From Microcebus murinus (taxonomy: Eukaryota; Chordata; Mammalia; Primates; Cheirogaleidae): a stretch of DNA of 64,000 nucleotides. This document shows, piece by piece, positions 19,229 to 29,542 of the stretch. The stretch is from positions 67,416,501 through 67,480,500 of the forward strand of contig NC_134117.1 of NCBI RefSeq assembly GCF_040939455.1. The letters are read 5' to 3'. The first letter of the stretch is position 1. Each line of letters starts with the position of its first letter. Below the pieces are notes generated by a model, which did no database searches, was not told the DNA's origin, and was given only the letters and a program-made list of their open reading frames with translations. Position numbers and translations under genes: made by a program.

Positions 19229-20555
19229 AGTTATTCTGAACCTGTGTGTACATAAATTGAGATAAAACAAATGACTAATTGGATATTCTAATTCCTGTTT
19301 CCTTAAGAACCAGGATTTCCAGTGTGAAAGAAAAGAAATACAGGTATAATAGGGAAAAGTAAAAACCCTCCAGTCCTCAATTCAAATTAGATATATCAGT
19401 ATAAATTCCCAGATATAATATCATATATATAATTTCTAGCTGCTTCCGCTGAAAAGACCTAGAAACAATGATCAACCAAGAAATGAAGAGGATTCCCAGC
19501 ATCCCAGCATCCCAAACTGGTAAGACTTCTTGTCATACCAGATAACAAGGACACATTCAAAGGCTACTAGGGTTATGTGTAAAGGGCTTGAGAGTTAACC
19601 TGAAGAGTCTCCAACTGGCCAAAGATGGGACAGTTTGTACATCAGTAATGATATCAGTAATGCATCAGTAATGATGCAGTGTATTGAAATCTATGTAGTA
19701 TGTTTAAATCCTTGACTTCATGATGGTATTTTTTAAAACTAATTCATCTTCTTGGGAGGATGACAGGGTAGCAATTCATTATCTTGAAAGTGGATAAACA
19801 AATGCAAAGAAACAAGCATTTGTTCTGCTTTCCTTCTGTGAACTGTTCCACTGGATAATCAAAGACTAGATGAGAAGTGTGTCTATAAAATTAAGATAAG
19901 CTGATACATGAAAAATAAATCACATAATTAGAATATCACCATTTTCATCCTCCAGCAAAGCAGTGAATGTAAACATTGAGCATCGTCTCTGTTCTCATCT
20001 CAAAAGACGGAAAACCAGGCATTATGGGCCTTCTAATAAAAGAGCACCCCATCCCCTGAGTCTCACCAAGAACCTTGAGTGAACCTAGTGTGATCAAGCC
20101 TCTGGATCCAGTTGTTGATTTGCAGGAAATGCAGAGCGCAGGGACACGTGTTGGATTCCGTGAGAAAACAGCCAGATAGATCCAGACTGGAAATCTCTGC
20201 AGGGGACTGGACACATGAGAAGGAAAAGAAAGAGATGGAGAAGAAACCTACAGATTAAGAGACTTAAAAGATATCGACAAAAGGAGCAAGTCTAATTTAC
20301 AGCCTCTAGAAACGCTTAGGTAATAACAACCTTTTAAAACTCAAGGAAGTCGTTACTATGTAAGGCAGGACACTGGCTACTTTGGGGAGGAGGGAGGCAG
20401 GTGCTATTGAAGGACAGGGAAGGCATTTTGGGGTGGCCGGGAAAGAACTTCCTGTTTCTTGGCTCGGGTGGTGGTTATGAAGGTGTTCATTTTATAATTC
20501 ACTGAGTTTCACGGTTGTGTGGCTTTCTGTGTATTGCGGATGTAATTCAAACTAA
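19229..20555. repeat. Probable ancient L1 3'-end material
   Basis: Purine-rich plus-strand text such as GAGAAGGAAAAGAAAGAGATGG near 20215 and the closing GTGTTCATTTTATAATTCACTGAG near 20484 resemble an old L1M-type 3' UTR. A local repetition of ATCAGTAATG occurs three times at 19640-19673. No gene seen. Confidence 0.35.
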
Positions 20556-20559
20556 GAAC

Positions 20560-22262
20560 TGCTAACGTCAGCGCCTAGGCAGCTGCCCAGAGGCGCACAG
20601 CCGGGTGGGGACGGTGTCCCCGACACCCGTGCCGGGGGCGCGCCAGGGACACTCGGGAGGACGGCAGTTCCCGGGCCTGGCCCCGAGACGCCCAGAGGCC
20701 TCTTTCCCGCCCCACGCGGAAGGCGGGAGCGCGGCGGAGAGGGCACCCCCCGCCCAGAGGTCGGACCGGCGGGCTCCGTCGGCGGCTGCGCAGCGGAGAG
20801 TGGGCGCGGAGCCGCGGTCAGCGGGGACCTGCGGCTGTGGCCCTGCGGGGGCCGCGCGGTGCAGGACCAGGACGAGCCAGGGATCCGGGCCTCGCCGCGG
20901 TGGGCGCGGGCGCCGGGCGCCGGGCAGGGACCGGCGGAGCCAGCCCGACGGGCGGCCGGACGCCAAGGGCGGGGGCGGCGGGCGGGGCGCGGGACGCCTG
21001 CAATCCCCGAGGAGGCCGCACCCCTGCGCGGCTGGCCGCCCGCCGCGTCGGCGTGGCCCGGCGGCTGCTGGGGTCGGGCCTACTCTGTCCCTCCCAGGCT
21101 TCGGCTCGCCGCCGCCTCCGGGAAACTTTCTGGGCCTTCTCCAGGCCCCGCCTGGGCGGGCTCCCAGCCTGGCTCTGGGCTGCTGAGCCGGTCGCGCTGG
21201 ATTGGGTCGGGCTCGCCGTCCGCGCGTCCCCCGCACCCACACCTTCGGGCGAGGAGGCAGGGCTGCGGCGCCTCGCCGCCGGAACGCTGGAGGACGGGGT
21301 GCTCCGCCGCCCCCGGACTTCAGGGTCCCCAAGGCGGCTGGGGTCGGTGGCGCGGGGATAGAGGAGATCCAGACTGGGGCTGGTGAGTTCCCCCAGGGGG
21401 CCGTGGCGAGTGAGAGGCAGCCTGGCCCGGCTTCCCTTCTCTGCCCACCCCCTTCTCGGAGTGGGAGACTGAGCCCGCGGGCATGACCGGGCCCTCCGCG
21501 GTGCCGGCGCCTCTGGAGGCCGAGAGAGCGCCTGGAAGGCGGCGCTCACTCCGCGTGAGTCACTTGCCCGTCTACTAGCCCAAGCAGGTGACACCCAGGA
21601 GCCCCGGCCGCGCCTCCCGCCCCAGGGTGCAGGAGGGAACAGGACACCCAGGACACCCTCTGCGCCCGCCGGCCCCAGCTACGTCTCCAGGGAGTGGGCG
21701 GGCGTCCCCTCCCCGGCCCCGGATTCCACGGCTGAGCCGCGCCGAGGCGGGAGCCCGGGCTGACCCGGACGGGACGGCGCCGCAGTTTCCTCCGCTGTCC
21801 AGCCAGCCGAGAGGCGCTGCGCGCTCAGGGACAGGCGCTGCACTTGGAGTCCACGAAGCGCAGGCTCCCGCCCTCCCCTCTGCCCGTGCCAGGTTCGGGC
21901 TGGTCCCGGAGCAGAAGGGCCAGCCTGCCCGGCTCCACCGGCCCGGAAGAGGTTGCCGCACCCGGCGGCGGGTCAGGACGGAGAACACACCAGCCAGCCG
22001 GCCTGGGCAGCGAAGTGCCCTAGAAAACCGCAGGCCCGACCCAGGGCTCTCCCCACCCCACCCTGACGTCCTCCTGACGCCTTCCTTTCCCGCCTTCGCC
22101 CATGGACCTCTGTCCCTGTCTTCTGTCCCCTTCCTCGAAGGACACCTCCCCACTCCCAGAACTGTCGCTGCCGCCCCTGTGGCCGCCTCCCCGCGCGCCC
22201 ACCCCACCGCCGCCGGCCGGCAGACCCCCGACCCGGACAGGCATGGACGCGACGAACTAGGT
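20560..22262. promoter_or_regulatory. Large CpG island (orphan)
   Basis: About 1.7 kb with very high GC and CpG density, flanked on both sides by A/T-rich sequence. It is open in several frames on both strands (ORFs of 174-284 codons), as expected from composition, and the translations are low-complexity Pro/Arg/Gly/Ala. No signal peptide or known first exon was found; in particular I saw no match to the GRID1 N-terminus. It most likely contains a promoter or enhancer-type CpG island for a gene or lncRNA outside or across this region. Confidence 0.85.
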
Positions 22263-24112
22263 CTGTTCTCTCTTGGGGGCTTCCAGTCAATGGGGAGACA
22301 GCAGAAACTGGCACATCTACTTATGTCAGCTGGCGACAAGTGCCCTGAGAACAAGTTAAGGGCTGGGGGATGTCGCACAGAGAAGGCCTCCCAGATGACG
22401 GAAGTGGAGACTTTTCATTGTTCATCCATTTCTACCTTTTGAGTGTTGTACTCAGATGTCATCAACTCTTTCTATATATTTCAAAAATATATAGAGTATT
22501 TCAAAATATTTCAAAGAGAAAATATTTCCAAATAAACAACAATAATTCAGATAGTAGGGGTCATCTATATTTAAAACATTAACAGTTTTATGGCAAAAAT
22601 TAGCAAAAATTTATTTCTGTCATCAAAAGACATCCCAAATAGTTGAGGTTACCCCAGGGCGCGGTTCCAGATTTGGGGCCGGGGATTGATAGAACTTCAG
22701 CTTTATTTCTGTGCTTTTAATTTTTACTAAAAAAAGAATGTGTTTTATGCATTATTCATGAGCCTGAACATATGCCGATAATGATATCTGGTAGGGAAAT
22801 CTGAAGGAAAAAAGGAAAGGCACTTATCCTGGGGAGGGGGAGGAATCCCTGGGAACTGCAGGCGTGGAGCTGCCCACGGGCCCTTTTAGGGAGAGGGGCG
22901 TGGGCGGAACCCCCAGGGGCTCAGCGAGGCCTTCAAAAGCCACAGAAGGAAGGGCAGGACTGCCAACAGGGAACCGGAACCGAGGCACTCTGACTTCAGA
23001 GGGCTGGTCACCACTGCTGAGAGGTGTCCTGATGTCCCTGAGTCTCAACCCCAGAGACCCGAAAGGGTCGTTCTGTGCAGGCTGAGAGGCTGCAAGGAGC
23101 AAGGCGATAGAGACCGAGCGATCACAGACGCAAAGAACAGGGCTGACAGGAGTGTGAGCACAACGAGTCCCAAAGCAGGACAGCGTGGGTGCAGTTTAGG
23201 TCACCTGTAGCCAGGAGGAGTGAGAAGTCTGAGAGGCAGTGAGAAGAAACCACCGTCCCTGAATGCTGCGATGGGATGGTCAGACTTCCAGAGGGCCTGG
23301 CAGCCCTGGCCGGCTGCTCCTAGGGTAGGAGCAGTTTCAGAGCTAGGCTGGCGAGGGACATATGGTGGAAGATGATTTACCTAAGCGCACAGCTACACAC
23401 TGGTTTGGTGTTAGTCTGAGAGCCCCTGTGCTAATGAAAAGGCCCCAAATGAGGTGATGAAAATGGAGCAGCGGAGGTCACCGTGACAGGTACAGAGCAG
23501 GCCAGCCTCCGGGATATGGGTCAGGCTTGTTTAATCCTGGGGAGAAGCCCACTCAGGCCACTTCCAGGAAGGGCGTGTTTGGTAAGGGCAGAAATGAAGC
23601 AGAGCCAGGCCTGGTGAGTCGCAGGCAGAGATCCGGGAACCATTAAGATTGGAGGAAGGCCCTCTCTCCTCCAGGTGTGTGTCTCTTGTGTCTGTGACTC
23701 TACCCTGTGCTCTGCGGCTCCAGGTTTCTGCTTCCCGAGACTCCACCCTGCAGTAGGCATCGGTTGCCATGGAGCCAATTCTGACCTCTCTGTGACCTGG
23801 ACGTTCCCATTCTCCACACTTATGGTCACACTTTAGGGCCTTGGCATTGAAATAATGGGCCAGCATTGGCCCATGGGTGCATTGGGTCATGTGTTCACTC
23901 TTAGGTGAGGTCACCCACGGCTGCCCCCTCCTGCTGCCATGGCAAAGCGGATTAGTGTGGAAGTTGACTGACACATGTGGTAGCCATGCCAAGGAGAAGT
24001 AGTCAGAGACAACAGGGGGGACAATTCATCCTTACTGGAAAACGCTGGTGGTGTTCACGGTGAGGAAAACATGAGGGGCACATTTGATGAACTCAATACT
24101 AGGTCATAATCT
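22263..24112. other. Gene-less stretch
   Basis: A/T-rich to 22820, then mixed composition. ORFs of up to 153 codons on the minus strand (23521-23992) overlap in two frames and have no recognisable domain. I see no confident repeat or gene. Confidence 0.35.
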
Positions 24113-24468
24113 TTAACCACTTAAGGACGGCGCTCACCAGCCGCGAAACCCTGCCCACAGCCGGCACTCACAGTCCCCACGACAGTCTGTGCTGTGCATT
24201 GACGGCGGATCCCTTTTGCTCTTGTGTGATGAGGAAAGCTTTAAAGCACTGAAAGCTTGTTTTACTTTACAAGCAGCTTTCCTTGTCATGTAAATCAGAA
24301 TAGGTAACATATACATATGTGTTTTCATTATGTTATTTTTAAATGTTCACAATTTTATTTGGATAAATGAAAGATTAAAAAAGTCATATCAGGGCTGTCG
24401 GCTAAAGTCGCTGTGCGCGTTCATCTGTGGCTGTCCGCTACAGTCGGCGCTGGTATCGAAGTGGTGAA
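24113..24468 (+). mobile_element. TTAA-flanked non-autonomous DNA transposon, copy 1
   Basis: First of three related elements (others 39804-40149 and 48132-48493). It starts TTAACCACTT and ends GAAGTGGTGAA, that is TTAA plus an inverted CCACTTCGG terminus, with the right TTAA mutated. Body landmarks shared by all copies are GCTCACCAGCCGCGAAACC, TTTTGCTCTTGTGTGATGAGG and AGGTAACATATACATATG. TTAA targets and this size fit a piggyBac-type MITE (MER75/MER85 or lemur npiggyBac relatives). The family name is not certain. Confidence 0.75.
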
Positions 24469-24469
24469 G

Positions 24470-24802
24470 GAAGAATCCTATTTTATCCCCTTTCCAGCTT
24501 CTAGAGACAGCCTCCACGCCTTAGCTCGTGGCCCCTTCCTCCATCCTCAGAGTGCATCGCCTCAGTCCCTGAGCTGCTTCTGTCTTTACTTCTCTCTAAT
24601 TCTGACGCTCCTGCCTGCCTCTGATGAGGACCCTTCTGATTAGACTGGGCTCACCCACATAATCCAAGAAAATCTCCCCTTCTCAAGATCCTTAATTTAA
24701 TCATACCTGCAAATTCCTTTTCTCCATATAAGGTAACATATTCACAGGTTCCAGAGATAGTAAATGGGCATCTTTGGGGAGCCATTATTTAGCCTCCCAC
24801 AA
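24470..24802 (-). repeat. MLT1-type MaLR LTR
   Basis: The plus-strand text reads as the reverse of a MaLR LTR: TAATTTAATCATACCTGCAAATTCC, then GGTAACATATTCACAGGTTCC, then ATCTTTGGGGAGCC near the end. It abuts the TTAA transposon. Exact subfamily unknown. Confidence 0.6.
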
Positions 24803-24814
24803 AGACCAGCCAGG

Positions 24815-25822
24815 AAGGGACAGAGATGGTGCTGGGACAATTATTTGTTCATATGCAAAAAAATAAAATTGATGTTTGTAATACCAAAAAAGTATTCCAA
24901 ATAGGTCAATTAAATGTGAAAATCAAAGTTTAGTACTTTTAGAAGATAATATAGGAAAATGTCTTTATCAACTTGGATAGAGAAGGATTTATTAAATAAT
25001 ATATCAAAATTCTAGTCATAATAGAAAAGATTAATAAATTTAACTACATTAAAATTTAAAAATTTAAAACTTTTAAAATTTAAAAATTTAAAACTTTACA
25101 GTGTCTTTCTTGAAAGACACTGTAAAGAAAATGAATCCCAGCCCACAAACTGGAAGAAGATATTCACAACAGACATAATCAACAAAGAAATCATATTTGG
25201 AATACATATAAAAATCAATAAGAAAAAGATAAACAACTCAATAGAAAAATGGACAAGAGAGCAGCGGTCTGTAAATATAGTCAACTTCATCAGTAATCAG
25301 GAAAATGGAAATTAGGATGACAATTGAGATGCTATTTTATGCCCAGCAAATTGGCAAAATTTTTTAAATCTGATTGTTAAAAGTGTAGGTGGAAGTAGGG
25401 AACAATGCATTTAACTGCACATGAAATATAAATTGATACAATCACTCTGGAAAACAATTTGACAGTATTTTGTAAAACTGAATAGGCACATATCCTATGA
25501 GATAAATATTCCACCCTTAGGTACCTATCTAGAGAAACTCTTGTACATATGCATGTCATAATAGCATTCTTTGAAATAAAAAATACTGAGAACATTCCAT
25601 ATTTCCACAGATGGGCTAATGCATAAATAAACTGTGGACAATTCATGTAATGGAATATTTTCCAGCTTTGGAAATGAATAACCTGTGGCTACGTGCAAGC
25701 AATAAAGATGAACCTTGGAAAGCATAAACGTGAATAAAAAAGAAAACTTCAGAAGACAACACATAAAGTACTATCTTTATAAATGTCAAAAATAAGCAAA
25801 ACTGAGCAACATATTATTTAGA
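24815..25822 (+). repeat. Old LINE-1 fragment (left part)
   Basis: Plus-strand L1 ORF2 3' region, strongly decayed: CCCAGCCCACAAACTGGAAGA near 25138, TTGGAATACATATAAAAATC near 25197, and the usual CAATCACTCTGGAAAACAA near 25438. Its 3' UTR seems to resume at 26577 after the LTR insertions. Minus-strand ORFs here are by-products. Confidence 0.75.
25094..25127. repeat. Perfect 16-bp-arm palindrome
   Basis: CTTTACAGTGTCTTTC, two T, then its exact reverse complement GAAAGACACTGTAAAG. The right arm belongs to the L1 text; the left arm replaces L1 sequence. Confidence 0.95.
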
Positions 25823-25825
25823 GAT

Positions 25826-26576
25826 TGTCTTAGTCTGCTTTGTGCTGCTATAGCAGAGTACCTGAGACTGTGTAATTTATAAAGAACAGAAGTTTATTTC
25901 AGCTTTGTAGGTGGAATTAAGTTAAAGATCTTGAAACCATCCTGGATTACCTTGGTGGGCCCCAAATCCACTGACAAAAATCCTTATAGGAGGCAAAAAA
26001 TGACAAGACCCAGACATATGAGGGAGGAGGTGATGTGACCACCAATGCAGATGGCTGTGATACAGCTGCAAGACCGTAAGTCAAGGAATGTGACAACCAC
26101 CAGAAAATAGGCAAGGGAAGCAAGAGATTCTCCCCAGGGCCTCCAGAAGGAATGACACTGATACTTTGAGTTCAGACTCTTGGCCTCTAGGATTATGAGG
26201 GAAATAAGAGAATAAATTTCTGTTATTACAAGCCAAAAAGTGAAGAAAAGAAAAGAAATTTCTTTCTTATAGTTCTAGAGACTGAGAAGTCCAAAATCAA
26301 GACTCGGGCAGGTTCAGTTTCTGGTTCCAAGATGGCACCTTGTTGTTGAGTCCCCCGGAGAGGAAGAACACCATGTCCTCACGTGGCAGAGGCAGAAAGG
26401 GAGCAAACCCACTCTGGAAAGCCCTTTTCTGTAGCGGCATCAATCCATTCTTAGAGCAGAGTCCTCACAACCCAAACAACTGCCACTAGGCCCCACCTCT
26501 CAACACCACTGAATTGTGGTTTAAGTTGCCAACACATGGATTTTGGGGGACACATTGAGACCATAGCTGAGACATA
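25826..26576 (-). repeat. Nested MLT1-type LTRs
   Basis: The outer LTR is on the minus strand: TTAGTCTGCTTTGTGCTGC at its 3' edge (25830) and GATTTTGGGGGACACATTG at its 5' edge (26540). It is interrupted by a second LTR on the plus strand between about 25915 and 26245 (TGGCCTCTAGGATTATGAG near 26180, then AATAAATTTCTGTTATTACAAG). Both resemble MaLR MLT1 LTRs. Together they split an old L1. Confidence 0.6.
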
Positions 26577-26825
26577 CTCATGTTAGCTAACAGTATTTTT
26601 AAAAGCAGGAGAATGATTTTAAAAAATGTAAGGTAGTAGTCACTTCTGAGGGAGCAAGGAGGGAGGCAGTGGTTGGCTTAAGGAGGCGCATATTGCCACA
26701 AAGTAGGGGTCATGTTCTAGAGCTAAAGTTTGGGGAGGGATTGTAGTATTCATTGTATTATCGTTATAACTTACATATATACATTATATTTTTAAAAGAT
26801 AAGTTATACTTCATTATAATTAAGT
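26577..26825 (+). repeat. Old LINE-1 3' UTR (right part)
   Basis: Resembles the 3' UTR of an ancient L1 and is likely the continuation of the fragment ending at 25822, displaced by the LTRs. Confidence 0.45.
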
Positions 26826-26960
26826 ACTTATGTTAAGCAAAAGACATCATTAACAGGCAAGCCAGCGACTGGGAACATATATTCTCAAAACATATATCTG
26901 ACAAAAGATTCATATCCAGAATATATAAAGAACACTTATAAATCAATATAAAAGACAACT
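26826..26960 (+). repeat. Older LINE-1, left piece of nested pair
   Basis: L1 ORF2 text (AAGACATCATTAACAGGCAAGCC; AGATTCATATCCAGAATATA; TCAATATAAAAGACAACT) stops exactly where L1 copy B begins and resumes at 33749. The 11-bp repeat AAAAGACAACT at 26950-26960 and 33749-33759 is the target-site duplication of copy B. Confidence 0.85.
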
Positions 26961-28498
26961 TGAAGACTTTTCAAGACAGTGGACGACAAACACCGCCATG
27001 CAGAGTGTCTCTGCAGAACAGACAGATTCTAGTAGAAAATAAAAGAAAGAAGCAAGCAGACAAGCATACATCAGGCGAGGGTCGGAAGGAGGGGTACCTG
27101 AGGCCACGAGAAACACAATGGGAGGAGGTTGTGGAAGAGAACTGGGAGCAGAGACCTCCAGAGCACCCCAGAGACCAGTGGCAAGGATAGGTGGAGTGCT
27201 TAACTTTCCCTTCCCTTGCATCTTGAACTGCTGGTGGGCTCCCCAGTGGGTGGAGAGACCTGCGGACACCAGCCCAGAGACAGCCACTGCCAGTGAGTGA
27301 TAATAAGCCTGTACAGGATGCAGCACCAGGCTCCCAACTCCCACAGGGGACCTCCCTGTGCACAGACCTGAGCCACGGGGCAGGCAGCATATTGCCTCCT
27401 TCTCCCCTCCCCCGACTCTACCCGTGGCTGCCGAGAGAGACAATATAGCCACCAGCCGGAGGCAACTCGAGGGAAAAGGACCTTCCCGTTTGGGGACCTA
27501 CAGCTGACTGAGGGGAACTAGGATGGTGAGCTCCCTGCCCGCCAGCCCTCCCCAGTGCTGCTGGCATGGTGATCCCAGGAGAACAGGGCAGACCCTGAGG
27601 CTGAGAGACATAGACTCAGCTTGGGCTCCCTGAGGGTGAAATGAGATTGGCACTCCTCTCCCTGGTGGGGCTATAGTTTGAACTCTGGGGCCCAGAGGTC
27701 AAACCTGCAGACCAGATCCCGTGCACCCAGATCTTGCATTGCCTGGGACACAGAAGGGATATATGCGAACAGCCTACTGAGGTGTGTGAGCCTTCAGGGG
27801 CACATCAGAATCCTAGAGGGCAACCCTCCTCCCAAAGGGAGGCCATGCACCCAGCCCAGGTGACATTCCTGCACAGGGAACCACCCAACCTGCATCACAG
27901 CCAGGGAAGGCCCGGTGGCATGAGGTCTGGCATGCTGGAAGAGGCCCGGGAGTAGCCGCAGAGTTGGGGAGGGTGGAAAGAAGGGACGCCTGCTCCAGAC
28001 TGCAGGTCTCAGACAGCCCTCCCCACACATAGACTTTCTGACTGAGCGGGGCCATTCCAGCCCCTCCCTGACAGCTTTTCCTGGAAGCAGAGAATAGAAC
28101 TTTAACCCCTGCTAACAGCATTTGTGGTGCCTGAGGGCAGGCTTACCCAACCCAGTTCTGCCCAAATTCACTCCCAGACCAGCCCTCACAGAGGTGGAGA
28201 ATAAGGACACACCCGGAAGTCCTAGGCCCCACCCACCAACTAAGGTACTAGAGTGCCTCTCCAGAGGAACAAGAACTGGATACAAACCTAAAAACAACAA
28301 CGTAGCCTGCTCCTCCAAGCAAGCACCACCTACTGACAGGGAGGACATTCTGCACACCCTTTTCACAGCACCTACTGACTCATCATACAGGGTGTGGTCT
28401 AATCTCACCCACAAACACCACCTACTGGCTCAGAGACTAAACAGGGCATGTCATTATCCAAAGGAAAACCTAAAGGCAAGAAGCAACAACTGATCCAG
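26961..28498 (+). promoter_or_regulatory. L1 5' UTR / internal promoter (copy B), degenerate
   Basis: The 1.5-kb GC-rich leader matches copies A and C. The YY1-type motif near the start is mutated, which should weaken correct initiation. Confidence 0.65.
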
Positions 28499-29498
28499 AT
28501 GGGAAGAAATCAGCAAAGGACCTCTGGAAATATGAAGAACCACATGGAAAGCTCACCCCCAAAGAGGAGCACCTGCCCATAGAAATGGGCACCAACCAAA
28601 ATCAGACCACTAAAATGATAGAGGAATAATTTCGAGCATGGATCATAAGAAAATTCAAAAAGACTTGCAAGAACAACTGGATAACCAACACAAAGAAAAC
28701 GCATAGAGATTCCAGGACCTGGAACAAAAATTCACTAAAGAAATTGAAACAATGAAGAAAAATCTAACCAAACTCCTGGAAATGAAGAATCAATTCAGGG
28801 AACTACAAAATACAGTGGAAAGCCTCAAGAACAGGGTAGATCAAAAACAAAAAAGAATCTCAGAGACTGAAGATAACACCTTCCAATTAAATAAGTCAGT
28901 CACATAGATAGAGCAGAGAAACAAGACAAAAGAGCAAAGCCTATAAGAGATGTGGGATTATGTGAAGAAACCTAATGTGAGGGTCATAGGGTTACCAGAA
29001 GGGGAAGAAGAAAAAACTCTAGGGTTGGACAAGCTATTTGAAGATATAATAGACGAAAATTTCCCAGAGCTTGCTAAAAATCTTGACATACAAGTTCAAG
29101 AAGCTCAGAGGACCCCTGGGAGATTCAATGCAAATAGGAAGACGTCACGACATGTAGTCATCAAACTGACTAAAATATCAACTAAAGAGGCCCTTCTAAG
29201 AGCTGTAGGACGAAAGAAGCAAGTAACATACAAAGGAAAGCCAATCTGAATAATGCCAGACATCTCTACTGAGACTCTACAAGCAAGGGGAGACTGGGGC
29301 CCCATTCTCACTCTTCTGAAACAGAATAATGCCCAGCCTACAATCTTATTCCCTGAAAAATTAGGTTTTGTGTACGAAGGAGAAATCAAGACATTCTCAG
29401 ATAGGCAAAGACTGAGGGAATTCACCAAGACAAGACCAGCCCTTCAAGAAGTACTCATAACAGTGTTACCCAGGGATCAGAACAATAAACACTCATGA
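28499..29498 (+). pseudogene. L1 ORF1 remnant (copy B)
   Basis: Runs from ATG at 28499 to the stop after VLPRDQNNKHS at 29498, about 333 codons as in an intact ORF1. An early stop near 28590, a stop at about 28904 in the coiled coil and another after TYKGKPI at 29249 break it. The RRM part (NVRVIGLPEGEEEKTLGL, 28950-29249) and the C-terminal domain (YEGEIKTFSDRQRLREFTK, 29253-29498) are recognisable. Not translatable as one protein. Confidence 0.9.
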
Positions 29499-29542
29499 AT
29501 GTAAATCTACTCAAAGCTAAAGGTCAAAGCCCAGATACCAAA

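Noticed and set aside
20560..22262. GRID1 first exon
   Set aside because: Synteny suggested it, but no minus-strand text matching the GRID1 signal peptide region was found in either CpG island.
21588..22442. 284-codon plus-strand ORF and 258-267-codon minus-strand ORFs in the right CpG island
   Set aside because: Several frames on both strands are open together and translate to Pro/Arg/Ala/Gly-rich low-complexity text. This is the expected effect of GC-rich sequence lacking stops, not evidence of a gene.
23521..23992. Two overlapping minus-strand ORFs of 102 and 153 codons
   Set aside because: No domain or composition that distinguishes them from chance; the two frames read the same bases.
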